A DNA stretch of 64,000 nucleotides from an uncultured Oscillospiraceae bacterium (GCA_934631005.1 CAKTXA010000010.1:7433-71432); one strand, 5' to 3'; shown: positions 51,350-61,362, counted from the stretch's first letter. Notes: generated by a model not told the origin, from the sequence alone. Numbers and translations: made by a program.

Positions 51350-53989
51350 ATGAGAAAAGAATTACCCAAACAGTACGATCCCAAGCAGGTCGAGGGCCAG
51401 ATCTACGAGATGTGGATGGAAAACGACTGCTTCAAGGCCACGCCCGATCCCGACAAAAAGCCCTACTGCATCGTCATGCCGCCCCCTAATGTGACGGGCC
51501 AGCTGCATATGGGCCACGCGCTGGACTCCACGCTGCAGGATATTCTGACGCGCTACCGCCGGATGCAGGGCTACAGCGCCCTGTGGCTGCCGGGCACGGA
51601 TCACGCGGGCATCGCCACGCAGATCAAGGTCGAGGAAGAGCTGCGCAAGAACGAGGGCCTGACGCGCTACGACCTCGGGCGTGAAAAATTCCTCGAGCGC
51701 GTGTGGGCGTGGAAGGAAAAGTACGGCAGCCGCATCGTGCAGCAGCAGAAGAAGCTGGGCGTGTCGTGCGACTGGTCGCGCAGCCGCTTTACGATGGACG
51801 AGGGCTGCTCCAAAGCCGTGCGCGAGACGTTCTGCGAGCTGTACGACAAGGGCCTTATTTACAAGGGCAGCCGCATCATCAACTGGTGCCCGCACTGCAT
51901 CACGGCGCTGTCCGACGCCGAGGTCGAATATGTCGACAAGCCCGGCCATCTGTGGTATATCCGCTATCCGCTGTCCGACGGCAGCGGCGACATCGTGGTC
52001 GCCACCACCCGCCCCGAGACGATGATGGGCGACACGGGCGTGGCCGTGAACCCCGAGGACGAGAAGTTCAAGCACCTCATCGGCAAGACGTGCATCCTGC
52101 CCATTATGAACCGCGAGATCCCCATCATCGGCGACGAATACTGCGAGATCGGCTTCGGCACTGGCGCGGTCAAGATGACCCCAGCGCACGACCCCAACGA
52201 CTTTGAGGTCGGCCTGCGGCACAATCTCGAGATCATCCGCGTCATCGCCGACGACGGTAAAATCAATGAAAACGGCGGCAAATACAACGGCATGGACCGC
52301 TATGAGTGCCGCAAGGCGATCGTAAAGGATCTGGAGGAACAGGGCTACCTCATCAAGACCGAGCCGTACAGCCACAACGTGGGCACGTGCTACCGCTGCC
52401 ACAACGACGTGGAGCCGCTCATCTCCGCGCAGTGGTTCGTGAAGATGGAGCCGCTGGCCAAGGAGGCGCTGCGCATCGTGAAGGACGGCGGCGTGCGCTT
52501 TGTGCCCGACCGGTTCACGAAAATTTATAACAACTGGATGGAAAACGTGCACGACTGGTGCATCTCGCGCCAGCTGTGGTGGGGCCATCAGATCCCGGCG
52601 TGGTACTGCGCCGACTGCGGGCACATCAACGTCTCCCGCGAGGATCCCACGAAGTGCGAAAAGTGCGGCAGCACGAAGCTCACGCGCGACGAGGACGTGC
52701 TGGATACGTGGTTCTCGTCGGCCCTGTGGCCGTTCTCCACGCTCGGCTGGCCCGACCTGGACGCTGCCGATCTCAAGTACTGGTACCCGACGACCGATAT
52801 GGTCACGGGCTATGACATCATTTTCTTCTGGGTGGCGCGCATGATCTTCTCCGGCATGGAGCAGATGAAGCAGGAGCCGTTCAAGACCGTGTTCATCCAC
52901 GGCCTGGTGCGCGACGACAAGGGCCGCAAGATGTCCAAGTCTCTCGGCAACGGCATCGACCCGCTGGAGATGGCCGACACCTACGGCGCGGACGCGCTGC
53001 GCTTTAACCTCATCACCGGCAACTCGCCCGGCAACGATATGCGCTTCTACGTGGAAAAGTGCGAGGCCATGCGCAACTTTGCCAACAAGATCTGGAACGC
53101 CAGCCGCTATGTGCTGATGAACCTGAGCGTGGACGAGCCGGGCCTGCCGGATGTTTCCAAGCTCGAGCTTGAGGACAAGTGGGTGCTGTCGAAGCTCAAC
53201 ACGCTCATCCGCGAGGTCACGGAGAATATGGACGCGTATGAGCTGGGCGTGGCGTCGGCCAAGGTGTATGATTTCATCTGGGACACGTACTGCGACTGGT
53301 ACATCGAGCTGACGAAGGCGCGGCTGTATGACGCCGATGACGACAGCAAGCGCACCGCGCAGCAGGTGCTCGTGTATGTGCTCGATCAGCTGCTGCGGCT
53401 GCTGCATCCGTTCATGCCGTTCATCACCGAGGAGATCTGGCAGGCCATCCCGCACGCGGGCGACTTCCTCATCCGCGCCGAGTGGCCCACGCCGCAGGCG
53501 GCGCTGGACTTTGCCGCGGAGGCGGACGCGCTGGAGATGGTGAAAAACGCGATCTCGGCCATCCGCGCGCGCCGGGCGGAGATGAACGTCCCGCCGTCGC
53601 GCAAGGCGGCGCTGTATGTGGTGTCGGCGCACAGCGACTATTTCCGGCAGGGCGAGGGCTTTATCCGCCGTCTGGCCTACGCCGATCAGGTCGTGCTGTG
53701 CGACGCGGATCCCGCGGGGCATGAGGATATGCTCTGCGTCGTCACCGCCGACGCCAAGCTCTATATCCCACTCGATCAGCTCATCGACACTGAGAAGGAG
53801 CTGGCGCGCATCGCGAAGGAAAAGGAGAACTGCCTGAAGCAGATCGCGATGTTTGAAGGAAAGCTCGCAAACGAGAGCTTTGTGGCCAGAGCGCCGGAAA
53901 AGGTCGTAAACGATCAGCGCGACAAGCTCGCCAAGGCAAGAGCGCTGCTGGAGCAGCTGGAGAGCAGCGAAAAGCGACTGAAAAAATAA
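51350..53989 (+). CDS. valS: Valyl-tRNA synthetase
   Basis: 879 residues, class I synthetase with PPPNVTGQLHMGHAL (HIGH), editing domain (TTRPETMMGDTGVAVNP), zinc-type CADCGHINVSRE...CEKCG insert, KMSKS in GRKMSKSLGNG and a C-terminal coiled-coil arm. It charges tRNA-Val. Regulated by the upstream T-box. Confidence 0.99.
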   Translation: MRKELPKQYDPKQVEGQIYEMWMENDCFKATPDPDKKPYCIVMPPPNVTGQLHMGHALDSTLQDILTRYRRMQGYSALWLPGTDHAGIATQIKVEEELRKNEGLTRYDLGREKFLERVWAWKEKYGSRIVQQQKKLGVSCDWSRSRFTMDEGCSKAVRETFCELYDKGLIYKGSRIINWCPHCITALSDAEVEYVDKPGHLWYIRYPLSDGSGDIVVATTRPETMMGDTGVAVNPEDEKFKHLIGKTCILPIMNREIPIIGDEYCEIGFGTGAVKMTPAHDPNDFEVGLRHNLEIIRVIADDGKINENGGKYNGMDRYECRKAIVKDLEEQGYLIKTEPYSHNVGTCYRCHNDVEPLISAQWFVKMEPLAKEALRIVKDGGVRFVPDRFTKIYNNWMENVHDWCISRQLWWGHQIPAWYCADCGHINVSREDPTKCEKCGSTKLTRDEDVLDTWFSSALWPFSTLGWPDLDAADLKYWYPTTDMVTGYDIIFFWVARMIFSGMEQMKQEPFKTVFIHGLVRDDKGRKMSKSLGNGIDPLEMADTYGADALRFNLITGNSPGNDMRFYVEKCEAMRNFANKIWNASRYVLMNLSVDEPGLPDVSKLELEDKWVLSKLNTLIREVTENMDAYELGVASAKVYDFIWDTYCDWYIELTKARLYDADDDSKRTAQQVLVYVLDQLLRLLHPFMPFITEEIWQAIPHAGDFLIRAEWPTPQAALDFAAEADALEMVKNAISAIRARRAEMNVPPSRKAALYVVSAHSDYFRQGEGFIRRLAYADQVVLCDADPAGHEDMLCVVTADAKLYIPLDQLIDTEKELARIAKEKENCLKQIAMFEGKLANESFVARAPEKVVNDQRDKLAKARALLEQLESSEKRLKK

Positions 53990-54032
53990 GTGCCGCGCCC
54001 GTTCGACGGGAAAATCACGGCAGAAAATCTAT

Positions 54033-54067
54033 AATGGACACGCACACCGGGTGTGCGTGTCCATTTT
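54033..54067 (+). terminator. Terminator of valS
   Basis: A 15-bp stem (AATGGACACGCACAC with its complement, loop CGG) followed by TTTT, 44 bases after the valS stop. Confidence 0.9.
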
Positions 54068-54088
54068 TGTTTCCGGGAGGGTGTACCG

Positions 54089-54412
54089 ATGAATCTGACA
54101 AGTTTTTTGCAGGAAAAGCAGCTGACCATCGCCCTGCGCGGCGAGATCGACCATCATTCCGCGCGCGATATTCTGCGCGTGGTGGGCAATAAGATCGACC
54201 TGTACCTGCCGCTGGCGTGCGTACTGGATTTTCGTGAGGTCACGTTTATGGACTCCAGCGGCATCGCCATCGTCATCTCGGCGCTGCGCAAAATGCGCGA
54301 GCTGAACGGCCGGCTCGTGCTGCGCGCCGTGCCGCCGCAGCCGATGAAGGTGCTGCGCGCCTCCGGCATGGAGCAGATCGTGGAAATTGAGGAGAGGAGC
54401 GTACCCGTATGA
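54089..54412 (+). CDS. spoIIAA: Anti-sigma F factor antagonist SpoIIAA
   Basis: 107 residues of the STAS fold. The phosphorylatable serine lies in FMDSSGIAI (Ser57). Unphosphorylated SpoIIAA frees sigma F from SpoIIAB in the forespore. The ATG at 54089 has GGGAGGGTG upstream. First gene of the classical spoIIA operon; the next gene overlaps by 4 bases. Confidence 0.96.
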   Translation: MNLTSFLQEKQLTIALRGEIDHHSARDILRVVGNKIDLYLPLACVLDFREVTFMDSSGIAIVISALRKMRELNGRLVLRAVPPQPMKVLRASGMEQIVEIEERSVPV

Positions 54413-54849
54413 AGCCTGAAAACAGCATGAGCATCGAATTTCCCAGCCGGTCGGCAAACGAGTCTCTCGCGCGCGCCGTGGTGGCGTGCTTCGCCGCGCA
54501 GCTCGACCCCACGCTCGACGAGCTGGGCGACATTAAAACGGCGGTGTCCGAGGCGGTGACGAACTGCATCGTCCACGCCTACCGCGATACGATCGGGCCC
54601 ATCACCATCCGCTGCCGCGTGCTGCCGGACAATGTGCTGGACATTCTGGTGAAGGACAAGGGGTGCGGCATCGCGGACGTGGCCGAGGCGCGAAAGCCGA
54701 TGTTCACCACCGGCGGCGAGGAGCGCAGCGGCATGGGCTTTACGATCATGGAGAGCTTTATGACGAGCCTGCGCGTAACGTCCCGCCCCGGCAAGGGCAC
54801 GAGCGTACATATGAAGCGCCGGATCGTCCGGCGGGGGCAGGCGGATTGA
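54409..54849 (+). CDS. spoIIAB: Anti-sigma F factor / serine kinase SpoIIAB
   Basis: 146 residues, GHKL ATPase: N box in AVSEAVTNCIVHAY, G1 in VKDKGCGIAD, G2 in GEERSGMGFTIMESF. It binds sigma F and phosphorylates SpoIIAA. Overlaps both neighbours (ATGA; TTGA). Confidence 0.97.
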   Translation: MKPENSMSIEFPSRSANESLARAVVACFAAQLDPTLDELGDIKTAVSEAVTNCIVHAYRDTIGPITIRCRVLPDNVLDILVKDKGCGIADVAEARKPMFTTGGEERSGMGFTIMESFMTSLRVTSRPGKGTSVHMKRRIVRRGQAD

Positions 54850-55550
54850 GTGCGGCTCTGGAGCAGCTGGTCCTGCGCGCGCAGGCGGGCGACCGGGACG
54901 CCGCGGAGCAGCTGGTGACGGAGAATTCCGGGCTCATCTGGTCGGTGGCGCGGCGGTATTTTGGCCGCGGCATCGACCCGGACGACCTGTATCAGCTCGG
55001 CTGCGTCGGCTTTCTCAAGGCCATCGCTGGCTTTGATACCGCCTACGGCACGCAGTTTTCCACCTACGCCGTGCCGAAGATCGCGGGGGAGATCCGCCGC
55101 TTTCTGCGCGATGACGGCAGCGTGAAGGTCAGCCGCAGCATCAAGGAGCGCGCCGCAAACATCAAGATGGCGCGCCAGCGCCTGACGGCGGAGCTGGGGC
55201 GCGAGCCGGGCGTTTCGGAGCTGGCGGCGGAGCTGGGCCTGACGCCGGAGGAGATCGCCTCGGCCGAGACGGCCACGGCCAGCGCCGAGTCCATCCAGCG
55301 GCAGACGGGCGAGGAGGGCTTTTCGCTGGAGGACGTTTTGTGCACCGACGGCATGGAGGAGCGCATCGTGGAGTCGCTTTCGCTGCGCGCGGCGCTCTCG
55401 CAGCTCTCCGGCCGGGAGCGGCTGGTGATCGACCTGCGGTATTTCCATGCACTCACGCAGGAGAAGGTGGCAAGGATCATCGGCGTATCGCAGGTACAGG
55501 TCAGCCGCATCGAGAAAAAGGCGTTGGCGAATCTCAGAAATTTTATTTAA
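54846..55550 (+). CDS. sigF: Forespore sigma factor F (SpoIIAC)
   Basis: 234 residues: sigma region 2 (LIWSVARRYFGRGIDPDDLYQLGCVGFLKA), region 3 and region 4 (LTQEKVARIIGVSQVQVSRIEKKAL). It directs early forespore transcription. No ATG fits; a TTG at 54846 overlapping the spoIIAB stop (TTGA) with GGGGGCAGGCGG upstream is the likely start, which would limit its translation relative to SpoIIAB. Confidence 0.95.
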   Translation: MSAALEQLVLRAQAGDRDAAEQLVTENSGLIWSVARRYFGRGIDPDDLYQLGCVGFLKAIAGFDTAYGTQFSTYAVPKIAGEIRRFLRDDGSVKVSRSIKERAANIKMARQRLTAELGREPGVSELAAELGLTPEEIASAETATASAESIQRQTGEEGFSLEDVLCTDGMEERIVESLSLRAALSQLSGRERLVIDLRYFHALTQEKVARIIGVSQVQVSRIEKKALANLRNFI

Positions 55551-55553
55551 GTA

Positions 55554-55582
55554 TCGACAAAAAAGGCGGAATGTATTAAAAT
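55554..55582 (+). promoter_or_regulatory. Promoter of pcrA
   Basis: TCGACA (55554-55559), 17-nt spacer, TAAAAT (55577-55582), 30 bases before the start. Confidence 0.65.
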
Positions 55583-55612
55583 AGCGGTATCTATAGAGGT
55601 ACAGGTGAACGC

Positions 55613-58039
55613 ATGGATACAAGCTATGAACAGCGATTTCTGACCGTGCGGCGGGCCATCATCGCCGCGCGGTTTTCAAAACTCAACGATATGCAGCAAA
55701 AAGCGGTCCTCACCACGGAGGGACCGCTGCTTTTGCTTGCCGGCGCGGGCAGCGGCAAAACGACCGTGCTCATCCACCGCATCGCGAACCTCATCGACTT
55801 CGGCTGCGCGTCGGATTCGAACGAGATCCCCGATTTTGTGACGGAGCAGGACGTGGAATTTCTGGAGTCCTACCTGCGCACGCAGCGCGCTGCGGATATG
55901 CAGCGGGCGCACGCGCTGTGCGCCCTGCGCCCCGCCGCGCCGTGGAGCATCATCGCCATCACGTTTACGAACAAGGCGGCCAACGAGCTGAAGGACCGCC
56001 TGCAGGCCATGCTCGGCGACGAGGCGCTGGACGTGTGGGCGATGACGTTCCACGCGGCGTGCTGCCGCATCCTGCGGCGCGATATTGACAGGCTCGGCGG
56101 CTACACGGGCAGATTTACCATCTATGACACCAGCGACTCCGAGCGCGTGGTGAAGGACATCGTGCGCGATCAGTGTCTGGATGAAAAGGCATTCCCGCCG
56201 CGGCTGGTGCTGTCGCTTATCGGCAAGGCAAAGGACAAGCGCCAAAGCCCGGAGGATTTTGAAGAGACCGCCGCCCACTCCGGCGACTGGCGCATCGAGC
56301 GCACGGCGCAGATCTACGCCGAGTATCAAAAGCGCCTGCTGGAGGCAAACGCGCTCGATTTTGACGACATCATCCTGAAAACCGTGGAGCTTCTGGAGCA
56401 GTTTGAGGACGTGCGCACCTACTATCAGCGCAAGTTCCGCTATGTGCTCATCGACGAGTATCAGGACACGAATATGCTGCAGTATCAGCTCTCGTCGCTG
56501 CTGGCGGGGGGATATGAGAATATCTGCGTCGTGGGTGACGACGACCAGTCCATCTACAAGTTCCGCGGCGCGACGATCGAGAACATCCTCTCGTTTGAGC
56601 AGCAGTACAAGGGCGCGCAGGTCATCCGGCTGGAGCAGAACTACCGCTCCACGCAGTCGATCCTGAACGCGGCCAACGCCGTCATCGCCCACAACCGCGG
56701 GCGTAAGGGCAAGAACCTGTGGACAAAGAACGCCGCGGGCGACCGCATCCGCGTGTATGAGGCCCTGAGCGAGACGGACGAGGCCAATTATGTGGCCAGC
56801 AGCATCATCTCAAGCTCCCACGGGCGAAATTTTCGTGATTACGCGATCTTGTACCGCACGAACGCGCAGTCGAACGCCATGGAAAATGCCTTCAAGCGCA
56901 GCGGCATCCCATACCGCATCATCGGCGGCACACGCTTTTTTGACCGCGCAGAGGTGAAGGATATGCTGGCGTATCTGTGCGTCATCAATAACCGCGCCGA
57001 CGATCTGCGCCTGCGTCGGATCGTCAATAACCCGCCGCGCGGCATCGGCGCGAAAACGCTGGAGATGGCCGACCGGCAGGCGCTGGCGGCGGGACTGCCG
57101 CTGTATGACGTGCTGCGCAGCGCGCGGGACTATCCGAGTCTGGAAAAAGCCGGCGCGAAGCTGGCGGCGTTCTGCGCGCTCATCGAGGAATGCGCAGAGC
57201 TTCTGAACACGCTCAGCCTGCCGGATTTTTATGAGGAGGTCATGCTCCGCACGGGCTATGTCGCCATGCTGGAGGCGAAGGACGACGTGGAGTCCCGCAC
57301 GCGGGCGGAGAACGTCCGCGAGCTCAAATCCACCATCGTGCAGTACGCCGAGAGCACCGACACGCCCACGCTGGCGGAATTTCTGGAGCAGATCGCACTG
57401 TATACCGACATTGAGCAGTACGACGCCGACGCGGACGCCGTGGTGATGATGACGATGCACAGCGCGAAGGGATTGGAATTTGAAAACGTGTTCCTTGTGG
57501 GCATGGAGGAGGGGCTGTTCCCCGGCACGCGCTGCTTGGGCGAGCCGGAGGAGCTGGAGGAGGAGCGGCGGCTTTGCTATGTGGCCATCACGCGGGCGAA
57601 AAAGACGCTGTGCCTGTGCCACGCGCGGCAGCGTATGCTCTACGGCCGCACGAGCGTGAACCTTCCCTCGCGCTTTCTCGACGAGCTGCCGCCCGACTGC
57701 GTGGAGCGGCGCAGCGCCGGGGGAATGCCGGAGCGCCGCACGGGGTCGTATGAGCGTCCGCGGCCGTCGCTCTACGGCGAGGAGCCGCGCTATTTTGACC
57801 AGAGCTACAAGCCGCGCCCCGTGCGCGACCACTCAGTTCTCACCGCGCCGCGCAGCAAGAAAACCGCCGCGTGCCCGTTTTCCAAGGGCGATATGGTGAT
57901 GCACAAGGCGTTTGGCCGCGGGATGGTGCTGACCGTGCTGCCCATGGGCGGCGACGCGCTGCTGGAGGTGGCGTTTGACGGCGTGGGCACGAAGCGCCTG
58001 ATGGCGAACACCGCGGGCGTGCACATGAAAAAGTTATAA
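55613..58039 (+). CDS. pcrA: ATP-dependent DNA helicase PcrA/UvrD
   Basis: 808 residues of superfamily 1A: Q motif LNDMQQKAV, Walker A LAGAGSGKTTVL, motif Ib/II LIDEYQDTN, motif III VGDDDQSIYKFRGA, motif V MTMHSAKGLEFENVF, motif VI YVAITRAKK. A roughly 45-residue insert (about 60-105) sits before motif Ia, longer than in Bacillus PcrA. The C-terminal Tudor-like tail (FSKGDMVMHKAFGRGMVL) contacts RNA polymerase in the family. Confidence 0.97.
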   Translation: MDTSYEQRFLTVRRAIIAARFSKLNDMQQKAVLTTEGPLLLLAGAGSGKTTVLIHRIANLIDFGCASDSNEIPDFVTEQDVEFLESYLRTQRAADMQRAHALCALRPAAPWSIIAITFTNKAANELKDRLQAMLGDEALDVWAMTFHAACCRILRRDIDRLGGYTGRFTIYDTSDSERVVKDIVRDQCLDEKAFPPRLVLSLIGKAKDKRQSPEDFEETAAHSGDWRIERTAQIYAEYQKRLLEANALDFDDIILKTVELLEQFEDVRTYYQRKFRYVLIDEYQDTNMLQYQLSSLLAGGYENICVVGDDDQSIYKFRGATIENILSFEQQYKGAQVIRLEQNYRSTQSILNAANAVIAHNRGRKGKNLWTKNAAGDRIRVYEALSETDEANYVASSIISSSHGRNFRDYAILYRTNAQSNAMENAFKRSGIPYRIIGGTRFFDRAEVKDMLAYLCVINNRADDLRLRRIVNNPPRGIGAKTLEMADRQALAAGLPLYDVLRSARDYPSLEKAGAKLAAFCALIEECAELLNTLSLPDFYEEVMLRTGYVAMLEAKDDVESRTRAENVRELKSTIVQYAESTDTPTLAEFLEQIALYTDIEQYDADADAVVMMTMHSAKGLEFENVFLVGMEEGLFPGTRCLGEPEELEEERRLCYVAITRAKKTLCLCHARQRMLYGRTSVNLPSRFLDELPPDCVERRSAGGMPERRTGSYERPRPSLYGEEPRYFDQSYKPRPVRDHSVLTAPRSKKTAACPFSKGDMVMHKAFGRGMVLTVLPMGGDALLEVAFDGVGTKRLMANTAGVHMKKL

Positions 58040-58083
58040 TCCGCCCCGCCTCGTTCGTAGAATGCTACGAGAGAGGTGACGGC

Positions 58084-58704
58084 ATGAATCGCAGACGAAG
58101 AGCCAGACGGCGCGCTGTTCTGATCGCGCTGCCGCTGCTGCTGATCCTGGCGTTCGTGATCTACTTCCGCTACACGCCCTATGTGCGCGAGGCGGCGCGG
58201 GTGCGCGTTGTGAATGCGGCGTCCGACTGGCTGGTGGATGCGATCAACGCGGAGCTGCGCAGCGGGCGCATCGACTTTTCGCACATGACGTATCTGGAAA
58301 AGGATGTGAACGGCAATATCACCGCCGTGCGCACGAATACGGCGGAGATGAACTGCCTGAAAAGCGAGATCATGGAGCTGCTGGGGGAGGAGATGCCGGA
58401 GCTGGACGCGCAGGAGCTGGGCGTGCCGATCGGCAGCATCCTGCTGCCGGACTATTTTGCCGGGCAGGGCGTGCGCCTGCCGGTGCGGGTGGTGGCGCTC
58501 AGCTCGTCGGATGCGTCATTTTCTACGACGTTCGAGTCGGCGGGGATCAACCAGAGCATACAGCGCGTGGTGCTGAACGTGCGCATCACGCTCACCGTGC
58601 TCTCGCCTGCGGGGACGCAGGAGATCGACGTGGATTCGGACGTCATCGTGGCGGAGACGATCGTGGTCGGCACGGTGCCGAATAGTTATGTAAACCTTAT
58701 GTGA
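58084..58704 (+). CDS. yunB: Sporulation protein YunB
   Basis: 206 residues: a basic N-terminus, one membrane helix (about 12-30) and a YunB domain (NAASDWLVDAINAELRSGRID; GVPIGSILLPDYFAGQGVRLPVRV). YunB is a SigE-dependent protein needed for mature spores in Bacillus. A GAGAGAGGTGAC site precedes the ATG; a short inverted repeat TCGTAG/CTACGA lies just before it. Confidence 0.92.
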   Translation: MNRRRRARRRAVLIALPLLLILAFVIYFRYTPYVREAARVRVVNAASDWLVDAINAELRSGRIDFSHMTYLEKDVNGNITAVRTNTAEMNCLKSEIMELLGEEMPELDAQELGVPIGSILLPDYFAGQGVRLPVRVVALSSSDASFSTTFESAGINQSIQRVVLNVRITLTVLSPAGTQEIDVDSDVIVAETIVVGTVPNSYVNLM

Positions 58705-58723
58705 ACGCGAAAGAGGGAATACG

Positions 58724-60697
58724 ATGGACGTGAAAGCACGCATGGAGCAGCTCGCGCGCGAGCTGGAGCAGCACAATTATGCCTACTATGTGCTCGATAA
58801 CCCCACCATCCCGGATTTTGAATATGACCGGATGCTGCGGGAGCTGGAGGAGCTGGAGCAGGCGCACCCGGAGTATGCCTCGCCCCTGAGCCCCACGCGC
58901 CGCGTGGGCGGGCAGGCGATCAGTGAATTTCAGAAGGTGCGCCACGCCGTGCCGCTGGAGAGCTTGCAGGACGTGTTTTCGTTTGACGAGCTGCGCAGCT
59001 TCGCGCAGCACGTTGTGGAGGCGGAGCCGGAGGCTGTGTGGTCGGTGGAGCCGAAGGTCGACGGCCTGTCGGTGGCGCTGGAGTATGAAAACGGGCAGCT
59101 CGTCCGCGGCGCCACGCGCGGCGACGGGCTGGTGGGCGAGGACGTGACGGAAAATCTCAAGACCATCCCGTCCATCCCCATGCGTCTGGAGGGCGCGCCC
59201 GCGCAGCTGATCGTGCGCGGCGAGGTGTTCATGCCCCGCGCGCGCTTTCATCAGCTGAACGACGCGCGCGAACAAGAGGGCAAGCCCCTTTTTGCCAATC
59301 CCCGCAACGCCGCGGCGGGCTCACTGCGGCAGCTTGACCCGAAGATCGCCGCCGCGCGCGGGCTGGACATTCTGGTGTTCAATTTGCAGCTGGCGGACGG
59401 TGTGACATTCGAAACGCACACCGAGACGCTGGACTTTCTGCGCCGCCTGCGCTTTAAGGTCATCCCGTATACGCTGTGCAAAACGGCGGACGAGGTCGTG
59501 CGCGCCGTGGAGGCCATCGGCGCGGGGCGGTATGATCTGGCCTACGACATTGACGGCGCGGTGATGAAGCTCAACAGCCTTGCCGGGCGCGCGCGCCTTG
59601 GCAGCACCGCGAAGTTCCCGCGCTGGGCGGCAGCGTTCAAGTATCCGCCCGAGATCAAGGAGACGGTCGTGCAGGACATTGTGGTGCAGGTCGGCCGGAC
59701 CGGCGTGCTCACGCCGAAGGCGGTGGTTGCGCCGGTGTATCTCGCGGGCACGACCGTGACGAACGCCACGCTCCACAATCAGGATTTCATCACCGACAAG
59801 GACATCCGCATCGGCGATACGGTCAAGATCCGAAAAGCAGGGGAGATCATCCCCGAGATTCTGGAGGTCGAGCTGGACAAGCGCCCGGCGGGCACGGAGC
59901 CGTACCTTCTGCCGCAGACGTGCCCCGTATGCGGCGCGCCGGTCGTGCGCGATGAGGACGGCGCGGCCCTGCGCTGTACGGGCGCGGAGTGCCCCGCGCA
60001 GCTGGCGCGGAATCTGGCGCACTTTGTCTCGCGCGAGGCGATGGATATTGACGGCCTCGGCAGCGCCATCGTGGAGACGCTCATCGAGCACAAAATGCTC
60101 ACGAACCCCGCCGACCTCTATCAGCTGGACTTTGAAGCCGTGGCCGAGCTGCCGGGGCAGGGCAAAAAATCGGCGGAGAATCTGAAAAACTCCATCGAGG
60201 CGAGCAAGCAGAACGACCTGTCGCGGCTGCTGTGCGCGTTCGGAATCCGGCAGGTGGGCACAAAGGCCGCCAAGACGCTGGCGGCGGCGTTCGGCTCGCT
60301 GGACGCCATCGCAGGCGCCAGCGAGGAGGAGCTGACGGCCGTGCCGGACGTCGGCGGCATCACGGCGAAGAGCATCCGCGACTGGTTTGACAGCCCACAG
60401 TCGCGCGACCTCATCGAGCGTCTGCGTGCCGCGGGGGTGAACTTTACCGCGCAGAAGCAGGCGACGGACGACCGCTTTGCGGGGCTAACGTTCGTGCTGA
60501 CGGGTGCGCTGAGCCTGTTTACGCGCGAGGAGGCGACGGAGAAGATCGAGCAGTGCGGCGGCAAGGTCGCCTCGTCGGTGTCGAAAAAGACGAGCTACGT
60601 CGTGGCAGGGGAGAACGTGGGCAGCAAGCTCAAAAAGGCGAACGAGCTGGGCGTCCCCGTGCTCTCAGAGCAGGAATTTCTGGAGATGCTGCCATGA
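58724..60697 (+). CDS. ligA: NAD-dependent DNA ligase LigA
   Basis: 657 residues: Ia domain, adenylation domain with KVDG (Lys111), OB fold, four-Cys zinc finger (CPVCGAPV...CTGAECPAQ), HhH region and C-terminal BRCT (GLTFVLTGALSLFTREEA). It seals Okazaki and repair nicks. The final ATGA overlaps the next gene. Confidence 0.98.
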   Translation: MDVKARMEQLARELEQHNYAYYVLDNPTIPDFEYDRMLRELEELEQAHPEYASPLSPTRRVGGQAISEFQKVRHAVPLESLQDVFSFDELRSFAQHVVEAEPEAVWSVEPKVDGLSVALEYENGQLVRGATRGDGLVGEDVTENLKTIPSIPMRLEGAPAQLIVRGEVFMPRARFHQLNDAREQEGKPLFANPRNAAAGSLRQLDPKIAAARGLDILVFNLQLADGVTFETHTETLDFLRRLRFKVIPYTLCKTADEVVRAVEAIGAGRYDLAYDIDGAVMKLNSLAGRARLGSTAKFPRWAAAFKYPPEIKETVVQDIVVQVGRTGVLTPKAVVAPVYLAGTTVTNATLHNQDFITDKDIRIGDTVKIRKAGEIIPEILEVELDKRPAGTEPYLLPQTCPVCGAPVVRDEDGAALRCTGAECPAQLARNLAHFVSREAMDIDGLGSAIVETLIEHKMLTNPADLYQLDFEAVAELPGQGKKSAENLKNSIEASKQNDLSRLLCAFGIRQVGTKAAKTLAAAFGSLDAIAGASEEELTAVPDVGGITAKSIRDWFDSPQSRDLIERLRAAGVNFTAQKQATDDRFAGLTFVLTGALSLFTREEATEKIEQCGGKVASSVSKKTSYVVAGENVGSKLKKANELGVPVLSEQEFLEMLP

Positions 60698-61362
60698 GGA
60701 TCACGCTGGTATGCAACTGCGGCCTGCTGATCGAAGCGGGCGGCGCAGCGCTGCTCATCGACGCGCCATGCGGGCATCTGCCGCCCTTCGGCGCGTTCCC
60801 GGAAGAGGCGCTGCGGAAGCTGCTTTCGGCGCAGCCGCCGTATGGCCGGCTCGCGGGTTTGTGCTTTACGCATCGCCACCCCGATCACTATGACGCGGCG
60901 GCGGTCGCGCGGCTGTGTGCGGCGCGGCCCGAGGTGCCGGTGCTGCTGCCGGAGGGGGAGCGCGGCACGTTCGCGGCGGGAGCGTTTACGATCGAATATG
61001 CGCAGATCCCGCATGTCCCCGTGCCGGCGGAACTGATGTTGCCGCACTGGGCGCTGCTCGTGTGCGGCGGCGGAAGGGCGCTCTACATCACGGCCGACGC
61101 CGTCCCGGACGCCGACCGGCACCGCGCGGTGCTGGCCGGGCGCACGGCGGATGCGGCATTCTGGAACAGTCAGGTGCTTGCGCACGCAGAGACGCGGGCG
61201 CTGCTGAACGCCTGCGCGCGGCGCAATTTCATCTACCACATCCCCACCGACACCCCCGACCCCAGCGGCATCCGCCGCAAATGCGACCGCGACTGGTCCC
61301 GCTACAGCGCCGAGCTGCCAACCACGCAGCTTTTATACTGCGGCGGCGAAATAGAGGTGTAA
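60694..61362 (+). CDS. Metallo-beta-lactamase-fold hydrolase
   Basis: 222 residues with LLIDAPCGH, the metal motif FTHRHPDHYD (HxHxDH) and later His residues (ELMLPHW; LYITADAV). Similar to UlaG/AttM-type hydrolases; substrate unknown. It starts inside the ligA stop (ATGA), and its last codons form part of the downstream terminator hairpin. Confidence 0.85.
   Translation: MRITLVCNCGLLIEAGGAALLIDAPCGHLPPFGAFPEEALRKLLSAQPPYGRLAGLCFTHRHPDHYDAAAVARLCAARPEVPVLLPEGERGTFAAGAFTIEYAQIPHVPVPAELMLPHWALLVCGGGRALYITADAVPDADRHRAVLAGRTADAAFWNSQVLAHAETRALLNACARRNFIYHIPTDTPDPSGIRRKCDRDWSRYSAELPTTQLLYCGGEIEV

Noticed and set aside
51362..53722. A 786-codon open frame antisense to valS
   Set aside because: Same shadow effect; low-complexity composition rich in Arg, Ala, Val and His, no homologous family.
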